From Aeromicrobium sp. 9AM (GTDB taxonomy: Bacteria > Actinomycetota > Actinomycetes > Propionibacteriales > Nocardioidaceae): 64,000 bases of DNA. The notes under the pieces are model-generated. The model saw only the letters and a list, made by a program, of their open reading frames with translations. It was not told the origin of the DNA and made no database searches. Positions 9,106 through 17,566 of this stretch are shown in pieces. The number at the start of each line of letters is the position of its first letter. Within the stretch, counting starts at the first letter, position 1. The position numbers and the translations under genes are program-made. The stretch is from contig NZ_LR733304.1 of NCBI RefSeq assembly GCF_902506105.1, positions 1,140,334-1,204,333 on the forward strand, in the 5' to 3' direction.

Positions 9106-9503
9106 GTGAGCTCTCCTTCGATCAAGCGCCGGTCGGTCGACCGGGTATGCCCTCCAGCACACTCGATCTGCGCGCTGCGAACCATCGAGGTGAGCGCAGA
9201 CTCGGGGGCACTCAGCCGCCCGTTTCGCGGGGTGTCACCACCCCAGGGCCGGGTGGGCACCCGACCCCGACTTCGCGCCGCCGGCGACCATCGCTCTGCG
9301 AAGCGGTCGGCAGTGATGGACGGCGAGTGCCAGGCGGTGATCGACATCGTCAGGCCCTCAGCCGGCTACGAACATGGTCGCAACGGTCATGACAGGCTCC
9401 AGGAGTTATACGGATAGTCTCTCCGCTTATCCTAGGCTCAACCGGAGCAACCTTTCCACTTCGACTCGAGTGACCTGAGTCACTTTCGCCGTAACGCCTC
9501 GAA
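9106..9503. other. 398-base gap between prcA and the PAP2 gene
   Basis: No convincing gene. Reading frames on both strands here have neither family matches nor ribosome sites. It holds the dyad promoter block at 9129-9168 and, next to prcA, an A/T-rich stretch with GGATA and TATCC arms at 9412-9433. The latter could form a promoter or the end of the proteasome operon. Confidence 0.5.
9129..9168 (-). promoter_or_regulatory. Shared dyad and block motif upstream of PAP2-dedA
   Basis: Bases 9129-9144 read CCGGTCGGTCGACCGG. After six bases comes the block at 9151-9168, which on the minus strand is GATCGAGTGTGCTGGAGG. The same two elements, 16/16 and 17/18 identical, lie at 47612-47649. In both places the dyad ends 23 bases before the start codon. 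Confidence 0.65.
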
Positions 9504-10199
9504 TCAGGAGCTGAGGGCGGCGGAGACGTCCGCGTCGCTCACGCGACGGAACTTGCGCGGCTGCGTGCGCGATCGGGTGAGAATCGCGACCTCGAGCGCC
9601 GACGACTCGACCGTACGGGGCGGGGTCGCGTCCTGACCGAGTGCCGTGACGGCGACGCGGATCGCCTCGGCCAGCGGTAGGCCGGCCCGGTAGTGCTCGC
9701 TGAGGTAGGCCTCGACCTGCTCGTTCTGCCCGCCCATCACGCCGTAGCCCTGCACGTCGGCGACCGAGCCGTCGTACATCAGTCGGTAGACCTGGTCCTG
9801 CGACGCGTCGTCGCCGAGCTCGCCGACGAAGATCTCGACCTCATAGGGCTTCTCACCGCCGGAGGAGAAGATCGTGCCGAGCGTCTGGGCGTACGCATTG
9901 GCGAGCCCGCGCGCCGTGACGTCACGCCGGTCGTAGGAGTAGCCGCGCAGGTCGGCAAGGCGTACGCCGGCGATGCGCAGGTTCTCGAACTCGTTGTAGC
10001 GGCCGACGGCGGCGAAGCCGATGCGGTCGTAGATCTCGCTGATCTTGTGCAAGGCCTGGGACGGGTTCTCCGCGACGAACAGGATGCCGTCGTCGTAGAG
10101 GACCACTGCGACACTGCGGCCGCGGGAGATGCCCTTGCGGGCGAAGTCCGCCCGGTCCTTCATCAGCTGTTCGGGCGAGACGTAGAACGGTTGCGTCAT
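9504..10199 (-). CDS. prcA: 20S proteasome alpha subunit PrcA
   Basis: 231 residues. It has the alpha-type amino terminus ([43 protein letters not shown]) and no catalytic threonine, so it forms the outer gating ring that docks Arc. It is slightly shorter than the mycobacterial protein. Start ATG 10199 has GAGAGGA about ten bases upstream and lies 13 bases after the prcB stop. It is the last gene of the pup-prcB-prcA unit. Confidence 0.96.
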   Translation of the reverse strand: MTQPFYVSPEQLMKDRADFARKGISRGRSVAVVLYDDGILFVAENPSQALHKISEIYDRIGFAAVGRYNEFENLRIAGVRLADLRGYSYDRRDVTARGLANAYAQTLGTIFSSGGEKPYEVEIFVGELGDDASQDQVYRLMYDGSVADVQGYGVMGGQNEQVEAYLSEHYRAGLPLAEAIRVAVTALGQDATPPRTVESSALEVAILTRSRTQPRKFRRVSDADVSAALSS

Positions 10200-10212
10200 C
10201 GGATCGGTCCTC

Positions 10213-11028
10213 TCACGTCAGGGGGGCCGAGGGGCCGTCGGGGCGACCCATGCGGGCGGCGATGACCTGGTCGGCGATCGCCGCGGTCTCGTCCTCGGAA
10301 TAGGCGCGGTAGCCGTTGGCCGTGATGGCGCCGACCATCGGGAAGATCCGGCGGGCGAGGTCGGGACCTCCGGTCGCGGTGTCGTCGTCGGCCGCGTCGT
10401 AGAGCGCCTGGATCGCGGCGGTCACGGCGTCGGTCTCGCTCATGCCCTCGCTGTAGAGCTTCTTGAGCGATCCGCGCGCGAACGTGGAGCCCGAACCGAC
10501 CGAGTGGAAGGCGCGCTCCTCGTTGCGGTTGCCGGTGACGTCGAAGGCGAAGATGCGTCCGACTCCGGCGTCGAGGTCGTACGCGGCGAACAGTGGGACG
10601 ACCGCGAGTCCTTGCATGGCCATGCCGAGGTTGTTGCGGATCAAGGCGGCGAGGCGATTGGCCTTGCCGTCGGTCGAGAGGACGGTGCCCTCGATCTTCT
10701 CGTAGTGCTCGAGCTCGACCTGGAACAGCCGCGTCATCTCAACGGCGAGCCCAGCCGTGCCGGCGATGCCGACGCAGGAGTACTCATCGGTCGGGAAGAC
10801 CTTCTGGATGTCGCGCTGCGCGATGACGTTGCCCATCGTGGCGCGACGGTCGCCGGCCATGACCACGCCGCCGTCGAACGTCGCGGCGACGATCGTGGTG
10901 CCGTGCGTGACTCCCACGAGGCTCCCCCCATCTGTCGCGCGGGCGGAAGGCAGCAGCTCAGGAGCTCTGACGGCGAGGTAGTCGGCGAAGGACGAGGTTT
11001 CGGACAGTCGAGTGCCGTCAGGCAGCAT
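10213..11028 (-). CDS. prcB: 20S proteasome beta subunit PrcB (catalytic)
   Basis: 271 residues with a 43-residue propeptide ending in VTHG before Thr44, the catalytic nucleophile ([23 protein letters not shown]). Maturation should cut Gly43-Thr44. The family forms the inner heptameric rings of the bacterial 20S proteasome. Start ATG 11028 overlaps the pup stop by one base (TGATG), giving tight translational coupling. A longer frame upstream only shadows pup. Confidence 0.96.
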   Translation of the reverse strand: MLPDGTRLSETSSFADYLAVRAPELLPSARATDGGSLVGVTHGTTIVAATFDGGVVMAGDRRATMGNVIAQRDIQKVFPTDEYSCVGIAGTAGLAVEMTRLFQVELEHYEKIEGTVLSTDGKANRLAALIRNNLGMAMQGLAVVPLFAAYDLDAGVGRIFAFDVTGNRNEERAFHSVGSGSTFARGSLKKLYSEGMSETDAVTAAIQALYDAADDDTATGGPDLARRIFPMVGAITANGYRAYSEDETAAIADQVIAARMGRPDGPSAPLT

Positions 11029-11222
11029 CACTGCCCGCCCTTCTGCACGAAGCTGCGGACGAACTCCTCGGCGTTCTCCTCGAGCACGTCGTCGATCTCG
11101 TCGAGGATCGAGTCGACGTCGTCGTCGAGCTTTTCCTTGCGTTCGGCATCGACCTCGGTGGTCTCGGCCTGCGCCTCGGGCTCGCTCGCCTTGCGGGTGC
11201 TCTTGTGCTGCTGTTCGGACAT
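11028..11222 (-). CDS. pup: Prokaryotic ubiquitin-like protein Pup
   Basis: 64 residues, disordered and acidic, with a coiled-coil-prone middle ([35 protein letters not shown]) that binds the Arc coiled coil. The carboxy terminus is Gly-Gly-Gln, so Dop must deamidate Gln64 before PafA can use it. The ATG at 11222 has TAGGGT six bases upstream and looks leaderless. Confidence 0.97.
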   Translation of the reverse strand: MSEQQHKSTRKASEPEAQAETTEVDAERKEKLDDDVDSILDEIDDVLEENAEEFVRSFVQKGGQ

Positions 11223-11228
11223 ACCCCA

Positions 11229-11234
11229 ACCCTA
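11229..11234 (-). promoter_or_regulatory. Leaderless -10 element of pup
   Basis: TAGGGT on the minus strand, six bases before the pup ATG. It suggests that pup-prcB-prcA has its own promoter apart from dop and the transglycosylase gene. Confidence 0.5.
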
Positions 11235-11404
11235 TCCCGGCAAGGCCAGACGTGGCGTGACCTCGCCATACCTGCGACGACCGATTGGCCGCGCCGAAGT
11301 CGGGTACGAAGAGATTGGCGTCCGGTTGAGTAACCAGCCGGACGCCAGCGGGCGGGGGCCGAGCAACATTCCAGGAGACGGTCCCCGCCCGCCCCATTCC
11401 TCAG

Positions 11405-12178
11405 CTAGTGCGTGACGTACGAGTTGGCGCGCGCGACGACGCTGCGGACGTAGTCGTCCGAGTGGTTGTACGAGAAGATCGCCTGGGTCCAGCCCTCGCC
11501 GGTCCGCATGTCGCGGCCGGAGGCGCACAGGTAGCGCCCGGCCGCGTAGGCCGCGTCGACCACGTTGTTGGGATCGGCGGTGCCGTCCTTGTTGCCGTCC
11601 GATCCCCACTTGCGCCACGTCGACGGAATGAACTGCATGGGTCCGACGGCGTGGTCCCACTGCGTGTCGCCATGCCACTTCTCGGACTGCTTGTCGGACG
11701 GGATACGGGCCATGCCGGACGAGCCGTCGAGCGCCGGGCCGAGAATCGGTCGTGACGTGGTGCCGTCCGCGCGCAGCCGGCTGCCGCCGTTGGTGCCGTG
11801 CCCGGACTCGATCGCCCCGATCCCGGCGAGGGTCGTCCAGCCGACGTGGCACTTCGGCTGCTCGGTCGCCAGGCGCACGGACGCGAGGGCGTATGCCTCG
11901 AGGGCCACGGTGCCGATGCCGGTCTGCCGCGAGACGTCCGACAGCCAGCTCGCCGAGATGTGGTCACCGGCCGGCGCGGGCGCCGGGGCTACCGGCTCCG
12001 ACACGGGCTTGACCGGAGCCATCGTGGTCGTGGGTGTCGGGAGGGCGCGAGGAGATGGCTCGGGCGGGGACTTGGCGAGCAGTGCGGCCGCCACGACGAG
12101 CCCGGCGACACCGAGGAGCGCGGTGACGAATATCGCTGTGGTGATGCGGCGTTCCCGGCGTGCGGCCTGGTCCGACAT
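11405..12178 (-). CDS. Secreted or anchored lytic transglycosylase
   Basis: 257 residues: cytoplasmic RRERR, one membrane helix (about residues 13-35), a Pro/Thr linker to residue 70, then a transglycosylase domain of the MltB/SLT type. The catalytic glutamate is probably Glu124 in GIGAIESGHG, supported by VGPMQFIPSTW and YNHSDDYVRSV near the end. It would cleave peptidoglycan outside the membrane. It begins 4 bases after the dop stop, so it is likely co-transcribed with dop, an unusual insertion between dop and pup. Confidence 0.88.
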   Translation of the reverse strand: MSDQAARRERRITTAIFVTALLGVAGLVVAAALLAKSPPEPSPRALPTPTTTMAPVKPVSEPVAPAPAPAGDHISASWLSDVSRQTGIGTVALEAYALASVRLATEQPKCHVGWTTLAGIGAIESGHGTNGGSRLRADGTTSRPILGPALDGSSGMARIPSDKQSEKWHGDTQWDHAVGPMQFIPSTWRKWGSDGNKDGTADPNNVVDAAYAAGRYLCASGRDMRTGEGWTQAIFSYNHSDDYVRSVVARANSYVTH

Positions 12179-12182
12179 GGCG

Positions 12183-13685
12183 CTAACGACCTGTGATGGC
12201 CGCGAACAGCTCGCTTGCGGTGTTGCTGCGGTCGAACAGCTCGCCGACGTGCTCCGCCGTGCCTCTAAGTGGCTCCATCGTCGGTATGCGCTGCAGCGAG
12301 TCCTGCCCGGGCAGGTCGAAGATGACCGAGTCCCACGACGCCGCTGCGATGTCCTTGGAGAACTTGGCGAGGCACATGCCGCGGAAGTAGGCCCGGGTGT
12401 CGCGCGGCGGGTCGGTGACCGCGGCGGCGACCTGCTCATCGGTCAGCAGCCGGTCCATGCGATCGGTGCGGATGAGCTGGTGATAGAGCCCCTTGTGCAG
12501 CCTGACGTCGTGGTACTGGACGTCGACCAGGTGCAGCTTGGCGTGGTCCCAGTCGAGGCCGTCACGCTCGCGATAGCGCTCCAGCAGCGCCAGCTTGGCG
12601 ACCCAGTCGAGCTCGCGCACGCACTCCATGGGGTCGCGGGCGAGTCGGTCGAGGACGCTCTCCCACCGGCGCAGGACGTCGTCGGTCTGCTCGTCCGAGC
12701 CTTCGCGCGCCACGAACTCCTTGGCCAGGCGGAGGTACTCCCCCTGCAGCTCGAGGGCCGTGACGGTGCGGCCGTCCTCGAGCTCGACCTTCTGCGTCAG
12801 CGTCGGGTCGTACGAGATGTCGTGCAGGGCGGTGACGGGCGTCGCGAGGGCGAGGCTGCGCGTCAGGAAGCCCGCCTCGATCATTGCGAGGACGAGCGAG
12901 GTCGTGCCGTGCTTGAGGTAGATCGCGGTCTCGGAGCAGTTGGCGTCGCCGATGATGACGTGCAGCCGGCGGTACTTCTTGGGGTCGGCGTGCGGCTCGT
13001 CGCGCGTGTTGATGATGGGCCGCTTGAGCGTCGTCTCGAGGCCGACCCCGACCTCGAAGTAGTCGGCGCGCTGGCTGATCTGGAACGCGTGGACGCTGCC
13101 GTCCTGCTTCTGCCCGACGCGTCCGGCGCCCGTGAACACCTGGCGCGAGACGAAGAACGGGGTGAGGTGCTCGACGATCTGGTCGAACGGCACGTCGCGC
13201 CGCATGAGGTAGTTCTCGTGAGCGCCGTAGGACGCACCCTTGTTGTCGACGTTGTTCTTGTAGAGCACGATCGGCGCGGTGCCGGGGATCTGGGCCGCGA
13301 GCTCGGCGCCGAGGCGCATGACGTTCTCGCCGGCCTTCTCCCACAGCACGACGTCGAGCGGGTTGGTGACCTCGGGACTGGAGTACTCCGGGTGCGCGTG
13401 GTCGACGTAGAGCCGGGCGCCGTTGGTGAGGATGATGTTGGCCAGGCCCATGTCCTCGTCCGTCAGCTGGGACGGATCGGCGACCTCGCGGCTCAGGTCA
13501 AACCCGCGCGCGTCACGCAGCGGGTTCTCCTCCTCGAAGTCCCACCTGGCTCGACGGGTCAGGCCGTGCGCGGCGGCGTAGGAGTTGACGACATGCGTCG
13601 AGGCGACCATCGGGTTGGCGTGCGGCTGCCCCTGCACGGCGATGCCGTACTCGACCTCACTCCCCTGCACGCGCCTGACTGTCAT
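12183..13685 (-). CDS. dop: Pup deamidase/depupylase Dop
   Basis: 500 residues, the usual length. Dop turns the Pup carboxy-terminal glutamine into glutamate and also removes Pup from substrates. Family residues include Glu10 in GSEVEYG, Asp95 in [15 protein letters not shown] and the [17 protein letters not shown] segment. The Dop loop, absent from PafA, is seen around residues 42-75 ([20 protein letters not shown]). Start ATG 13685 lies just after tetR; its -10-like TAGGCT overlaps the tetR stop codon. Confidence 0.97.
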   Translation of the reverse strand: MTVRRVQGSEVEYGIAVQGQPHANPMVASTHVVNSYAAAHGLTRRARWDFEEENPLRDARGFDLSREVADPSQLTDEDMGLANIILTNGARLYVDHAHPEYSSPEVTNPLDVVLWEKAGENVMRLGAELAAQIPGTAPIVLYKNNVDNKGASYGAHENYLMRRDVPFDQIVEHLTPFFVSRQVFTGAGRVGQKQDGSVHAFQISQRADYFEVGVGLETTLKRPIINTRDEPHADPKKYRRLHVIIGDANCSETAIYLKHGTTSLVLAMIEAGFLTRSLALATPVTALHDISYDPTLTQKVELEDGRTVTALELQGEYLRLAKEFVAREGSDEQTDDVLRRWESVLDRLARDPMECVRELDWVAKLALLERYRERDGLDWDHAKLHLVDVQYHDVRLHKGLYHQLIRTDRMDRLLTDEQVAAAVTDPPRDTRAYFRGMCLAKFSKDIAAASWDSVIFDLPGQDSLQRIPTMEPLRGTAEHVGELFDRSNTASELFAAITGR

Positions 13686-13689
13686 GCGT

Positions 13690-14304
13690 TCAGCCTACGG
13701 TCCCCTCGGCTGCATCACGCGCGGAGACACCCTCGGCGACGAGTCTGCCGACCAGGGCACGCGCATCGGCCATCGCCTCAGGCTGCGCACCAGCGGTCAG
13801 CTGCACGATCGCTCCCTCGTGCACCAGGGCCACCTCGCGCCCGCGCCGTTCGGCGTCCGGGATGTCCAGCTCGGTCAGCAGCCCGATGTAGTAGTCGCGG
13901 GTCCAGATCTTCTCCTCGGCGATGATCGGCAAGCCGTCGTGTCCGGTGCCGGCCAGCTCGGCATACGCGTTGACGAACCCGCAGCCTCGCGAGTTGACGG
14001 CCATCCAGCTGGCGAGCGCGTCGAGAACGGCGAGGACCCGGCCCGTGCCCGGCTCTGGATGGTGCTCCTCGACGTACGCCGTGGCGTACTCGTGCCACCG
14101 GTCGCACCGTTGCCGCAGGTAGGCCGTGATGAGTCCGTCCTTGGAGCCGAAGCGGTCGTAGATCGTCTTCTTAGTCGTGTCGGCCTCTTCGGCGATGCGC
14201 TCCACGCCGACCGCCCGGAGGCCGTGCTCGTAGAACAGGCCGGCGGCGGTGTCGAGGATCCGGTGCGCCGTGGGCGTCATGCGCGGCGGGGTGATGGTCG
14301 TCAT
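13690..14304 (-). CDS. TetR-family transcriptional repressor
   Basis: 204 residues. The amino-terminal helix-turn-helix is clear ([50 protein letters not shown]); the rest is an all-helical ligand domain. It is divergent from the EamA exporter at 14363, and a near-perfect dyad ATACCGACCGGTAT in the 58-base gap fits autoregulation and control of the exporter. ATG 14304 follows GAAGGAG. The ligand is unknown. Confidence 0.88.
   Translation of the reverse strand: MTTITPPRMTPTAHRILDTAAGLFYEHGLRAVGVERIAEEADTTKKTIYDRFGSKDGLITAYLRQRCDRWHEYATAYVEEHHPEPGTGRVLAVLDALASWMAVNSRGCGFVNAYAELAGTGHDGLPIIAEEKIWTRDYYIGLLTELDIPDAERRGREVALVHEGAIVQLTAGAQPEAMADARALVGRLVAEGVSARDAAEGTVG
13692..13697 (-). promoter_or_regulatory. 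Leaderless -10 element of dop, inside the end of tetR
   Basis: TAGGCT on the minus strand is six bases before the dop ATG. It overlaps the tetR stop (GTA GGC TGA), so dop can be transcribed apart from tetR. Confidence 0.55.
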
Positions 14305-14334
14305 GTGAACTCCTTCGGAATCTACACTGCGAGT

Positions 14335-14348
14335 ATACCGACCGGTAT
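14335..14348. promoter_or_regulatory. TetR-type operator between tetR and the EamA gene
   Basis: ATACCGACCGGTAT is a dyad with a single off-symmetry pair in the divergent promoter gap. It is of the length and spacing that TetR dimers bind. Outer bases (T before, G after) extend the symmetry weakly. Confidence 0.55.
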
Positions 14349-14362
14349 GTTTATGTGAAGGC

Positions 14363-15271
14363 ATGTCCCCCAACGTGCGTACGAACGTCGGCCCTTCGGT
14401 TGCCCTTGTCGTCCTGTGGAGCTCAGGCTTCATCGGCGCGGAGCTCGGCACGCGGCAGGCGCCGGCCTCGACCCTGCTGGCCTGGCGCTACCTCGTGGCG
14501 GCCGTGATCTTGATGGCGCTGTGCCTGTGGCGGCACGAACGCATCGGTCGCGCCGGTCTGGGCCGGCAGGTCGTGCTCGGACTGCTGTGCCAGGTGGCCT
14601 ATCTCGGCCTCACGGTCAGCGGGGTCGGCCTCGGCGTGCCGTCGGGGACGACCGCGTTGATCGCCTCGATGCAGCCCTTGGTGGTGATCGTCCTGGCCGC
14701 CCTCGTGCTGTCCGAGCGCGCGCAAGTGACGCAGCTCCTCGGACTGGGTCTGGGGCTCGGCGGTGTGCTGCTCGTCGTCAGCGGCGACCTCGGAGCGGGC
14801 GACGCTCCCTGGTGGGCGTACGTCCTCCCGTTCGTCGGGATGCTCTCGCTCGCGTCGGGCACCGTGCTGCAGCAACGGTGGCGCCCCCAGGAGTCCGTGC
14901 TGACCTCCCTCACCGTGCAGACCGTCACCGCGGCAGTCGCGTTCTGGCTGTTGGCACTGATCGAGGGCACGGCCGGCGAGCCGACTCCCCCGGCGTTCTG
15001 CGTCGCCGTCGCGTGGGTCGTGCTGCTCTCGAGCTTCGGCGGCTACGGGTCGTACCTGTACGTCTCTCGCACCCAGGGCGCGACCAAGGCCAGCACGCTG
15101 CTCTACCTGACGCCGCCGACCACGATGGTGTGGGCGGCACTGATGTTCGGCGATCGGGTGCCTCCCGCCGGGCTGGCCGGGATGGGCCTTGCAGCGGTCG
15201 GCGTGGTCGTGGCCGTCAGGGCAGCGAGCCGGCCTCGCCGCGTCGCTGCCCTCGCCACATCGGCCCGCTGA
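14363..15271 (+). CDS. EamA (DMT superfamily) membrane exporter
   Basis: 302 residues, ten membrane spans in two EamA repeats. The first begins ALVVLWSSGFIGAELGTRQAPASTLLAWRYL; the second follows residue 150. Members export amino acids, drugs or metabolites, and the substrate here is unknown. It is likely repressed by the divergent TetR. The next gene on this strand, a DHA2 exporter, follows after about 60 bases with its own operator. Confidence 0.85.
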   Translation: MSPNVRTNVGPSVALVVLWSSGFIGAELGTRQAPASTLLAWRYLVAAVILMALCLWRHERIGRAGLGRQVVLGLLCQVAYLGLTVSGVGLGVPSGTTALIASMQPLVVIVLAALVLSERAQVTQLLGLGLGLGGVLLVVSGDLGAGDAPWWAYVLPFVGMLSLASGTVLQQRWRPQESVLTSLTVQTVTAAVAFWLLALIEGTAGEPTPPAFCVAVAWVVLLSSFGGYGSYLYVSRTQGATKASTLLYLTPPTTMVWAALMFGDRVPPAGLAGMGLAAVGVVVAVRAASRPRRVAALATSAR

Positions 15272-15292
15272 CGGCGCCCCGACGATCCGCGC

Positions 15293-15319
15293 TAACCTTC
15301 TAGTTGCACCTCGCAACTA
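15293..15319 (+). promoter_or_regulatory. MarR-type operator overlapping the DHA2 exporter promoter
   Basis: TAGTTGC (15301-15307) and GCAACTA (15313-15319) are perfect inverted arms around five bases, the form of MarR-family operators. A -10-like TAACCT at 15293-15298 puts the expected transcription start inside the dyad, so binding would repress. No marR gene is adjacent. Confidence 0.55.
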
Positions 15320-15332
15320 CATGGAGGACCAG

Positions 15333-17087
15333 TTGAGCGCCGCGACATCGAGCAGCAGACAGAACCGCTGGGGTCGAGATCATCCCCACTACCGGTGGGT
15401 TGCCCTCTCCAACACGACCCTCGGCGTGCTGATGGTCACGATCAACTCCTCGATCGTCATCATCTCGCTTCCGGCGATCTTCCGCGGCCTGCACCTCAAC
15501 CCACTCGAGCCCGGCAATGTGGGCTACCTGCTGTGGTTGCTGATGGGGTTCCTGTTGGTGTCGGCGGTGTTCGTGGTGACGTTCGGGCGCCTCGGCGACA
15601 TGTACGGCCGGGTCCGGATGTACAACTGGGGCTTCATCGTCTTCGCGATCGCCTCGGTCGCGACGGCTCTGGACCCGCTGGACGGCGGATCCGGGGCGAT
15701 GTGGCTGATCCTGTGGCGTGTGTTGCAGGGCATCGGGGGCGCGATGCTGTTCGCCAACTCGACGGCGATCCTCGCCGACGCATTCCCGGCGACCCAACGC
15801 GGCATGGCGCTCGGCATCAACCAGGTCTCGGCGATCGCCGGCTCGTTCCTCGGACTGGTCATCGGTGGCCTGCTGTCGGAGTGGCACTGGCGCGCGGTGT
15901 TCTGGGTCAGCGTGCCGTTCGGCATCCTCGGCGCACTGTGGTCGTGGAAGTCCCTCCACGAGCTCGGCGAGAAGCGTCCGGGAAGGCTCGACATCCCGGG
16001 CAACCTGACGTTCGCGGTAGGTCTGTCCGCTGTCCTCGCTGCCATCACGTACGGCATCCAGCCCTACGGTGGGCACACGATGGGCTGGCTAAACCCGTGG
16101 GTGCTGCTCGGCCTGATCGGCGGCACCGTCCTGCTCGTCGTCTTCTGCCTCATCGAGACCAGGGTCGCTGACCCGATGTTCGACATGAGCCTGTTCAAGA
16201 TCCGGGCCTTCAGCGCCGGCAACGTCGCGGGACTCCTGGCCTCGATCGCGCGCGGCGGCATGCAGTTCATGCTGATCATCTGGCTGCAGGGCATCTGGCT
16301 GCCGCTGCACGGCTACGACTTCGAGTCCACTCCCCTGTGGGCCGGGATCTACCTCCTGCCCCTGACCGTCGGCTTCCTCGTCGCCGGGCCGATTTCCGGG
16401 ACGCTGTCGGACCGTTACGGCGCACGGTGGTTCGCCGGTGGCGGCATGCTGCTCGTCGCCGCGACCTTCATCGGCATGCTGCTGATCCCGACCGACTTCC
16501 ACTACTGGATGTTCGCTCTGCTGATCTTCCTCAACGGCATCGGCTCGGGTCTCTTCTCGGCGCCGAACACCTCGTCGATCATGAACAGCGTGCCGGCGCG
16601 CCAGCGGGGCACGGCCTCAGGCATGCGCGGTACGTTCTTCAACTCCGGCACGTCGTTGTCGATCGGGCTCTTCTTCTCGCTGATGATCGTCGGACTGGCC
16701 AACGCCTTGCCCAGGACCCTGACCGACGGTCTCGTTGCGCAGAAGGTCCCCCACGGCACCGCCGAACAGATCGGCAACCTCCCACCCGTCGGCTCGCTGT
16801 TCGCGGCGTTCCTCGGCTACAACCCGATCGAAAGCCTGCTGGGACCCTCCGGCGCGCTCAAGACCATCCCTCAGTCGAACGCCGACACACTGACCGGCAA
16901 GACGTTCTTCCCTCATCTGATCTCCGAGCCGTTCCACCACGGGCTGATCGTGGTGTTCACGGCAGCGGCGGTGATGTCGGTCATCGCGGCGATCGCCTCG
17001 CTGCTGCAAGGAGCCAAGTACGTGCACGACGACTCGACCGACCAGGCGGTGGCTGCCGCGACCGTCGAGGAGTCCGTCGTCAGGTGA
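15333..17087 (+). CDS. DHA2-family (14-span) MFS drug exporter
   Basis: About 584 residues with 14 predicted spans, RLGDMYGRVRMYNWGF (motif A) after span 2 and long extracytoplasmic loops near the carboxy end. DHA2 members use the proton gradient to expel drugs or dyes. I prefer TTG 15333 because GGAGG lies five bases before it; ATG 15321 would put that ribosome site inside the gene. It is probably controlled by the MarR-type dyad at 15301-15319. The end overlaps the opposing GNAT gene by 8 bases. Confidence 0.85.
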   Translation: MSAATSSSRQNRWGRDHPHYRWVALSNTTLGVLMVTINSSIVIISLPAIFRGLHLNPLEPGNVGYLLWLLMGFLLVSAVFVVTFGRLGDMYGRVRMYNWGFIVFAIASVATALDPLDGGSGAMWLILWRVLQGIGGAMLFANSTAILADAFPATQRGMALGINQVSAIAGSFLGLVIGGLLSEWHWRAVFWVSVPFGILGALWSWKSLHELGEKRPGRLDIPGNLTFAVGLSAVLAAITYGIQPYGGHTMGWLNPWVLLGLIGGTVLLVVFCLIETRVADPMFDMSLFKIRAFSAGNVAGLLASIARGGMQFMLIIWLQGIWLPLHGYDFESTPLWAGIYLLPLTVGFLVAGPISGTLSDRYGARWFAGGGMLLVAATFIGMLLIPTDFHYWMFALLIFLNGIGSGLFSAPNTSSIMNSVPARQRGTASGMRGTFFNSGTSLSIGLFFSLMIVGLANALPRTLTDGLVAQKVPHGTAEQIGNLPPVGSLFAAFLGYNPIESLLGPSGALKTIPQSNADTLTGKTFFPHLISEPFHHGLIVVFTAAAVMSVIAAIASLLQGAKYVHDDSTDQAVAAATVEESVVR

Positions 17088-17562
17088 CGTCCAGCACCTT
17101 GCCGAGGTGCACGCTGAGCTCGGAGTCGGCGTAGTAGCCGAACGCCGGTATGTCGTCATAACCGGCTGAGCGGTACATCGCGATCGCTTCGGGCTGCTCG
17201 AGCCCGGTCTCGAGGATCAATCGGGTGATGCCGGCCTCGCCAGCCGTCCGCTCCAGCTCGGCGAGGATCAGCCGCGCCAGGCCCCGACGCTGGAACGCCG
17301 GACGTACGTACATGCGCTTGATCTCGGCGTCGTCCCACTCGGCCAGCGGTGCGTGGCGCCGCCAGCCGCCCATCGCCGCGGGGACGTCGTCGACGTAGAC
17401 CATGAAGAACCGGCCGCCCTCGCCGTCGAACTCCGACGTGTCGACCGGCGCGGTGTCCCCCTCACCGCCGTAGCGCAGGACGTACTCATCCTGCACCTCA
17501 GCGGTCAGCAGTCGCGCGTCTGCGCTGCCGTAGGAGGCAGCACGAAGGTCGTACGTCAGCAC
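17080..17562 (-). CDS. GNAT-family N-acetyltransferase
   Basis: 160 residues with the GNAT fold: GRFFMVYVDDVPAAMGGWRRH (strands 2-4), the acetyl-CoA loop RMYVRPAFQRRGLARLIL and LETGLEQPEAIAMYRSAGY. The acceptor is unknown. It starts with GTG 17562, only 4 bases after the arc stop, so it is likely the last gene of an arc transcript. A functional link to Arc is not shown by sequence. Confidence 0.85.
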   Translation of the reverse strand: MLTYDLRAASYGSADARLLTAEVQDEYVLRYGGEGDTAPVDTSEFDGEGGRFFMVYVDDVPAAMGGWRRHAPLAEWDDAEIKRMYVRPAFQRRGLARLILAELERTAGEAGITRLILETGLEQPEAIAMYRSAGYDDIPAFGYYADSELSVHLGKVLDVT

Positions 17563-17566
17563 GGAC

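Noticed and set aside
9106..9417. A 103-codon plus-strand frame upstream of the PAP2 gene
   Set aside because: It overlaps the dyad promoter block, lacks a ribosome site and has no sequence features of a protein family.
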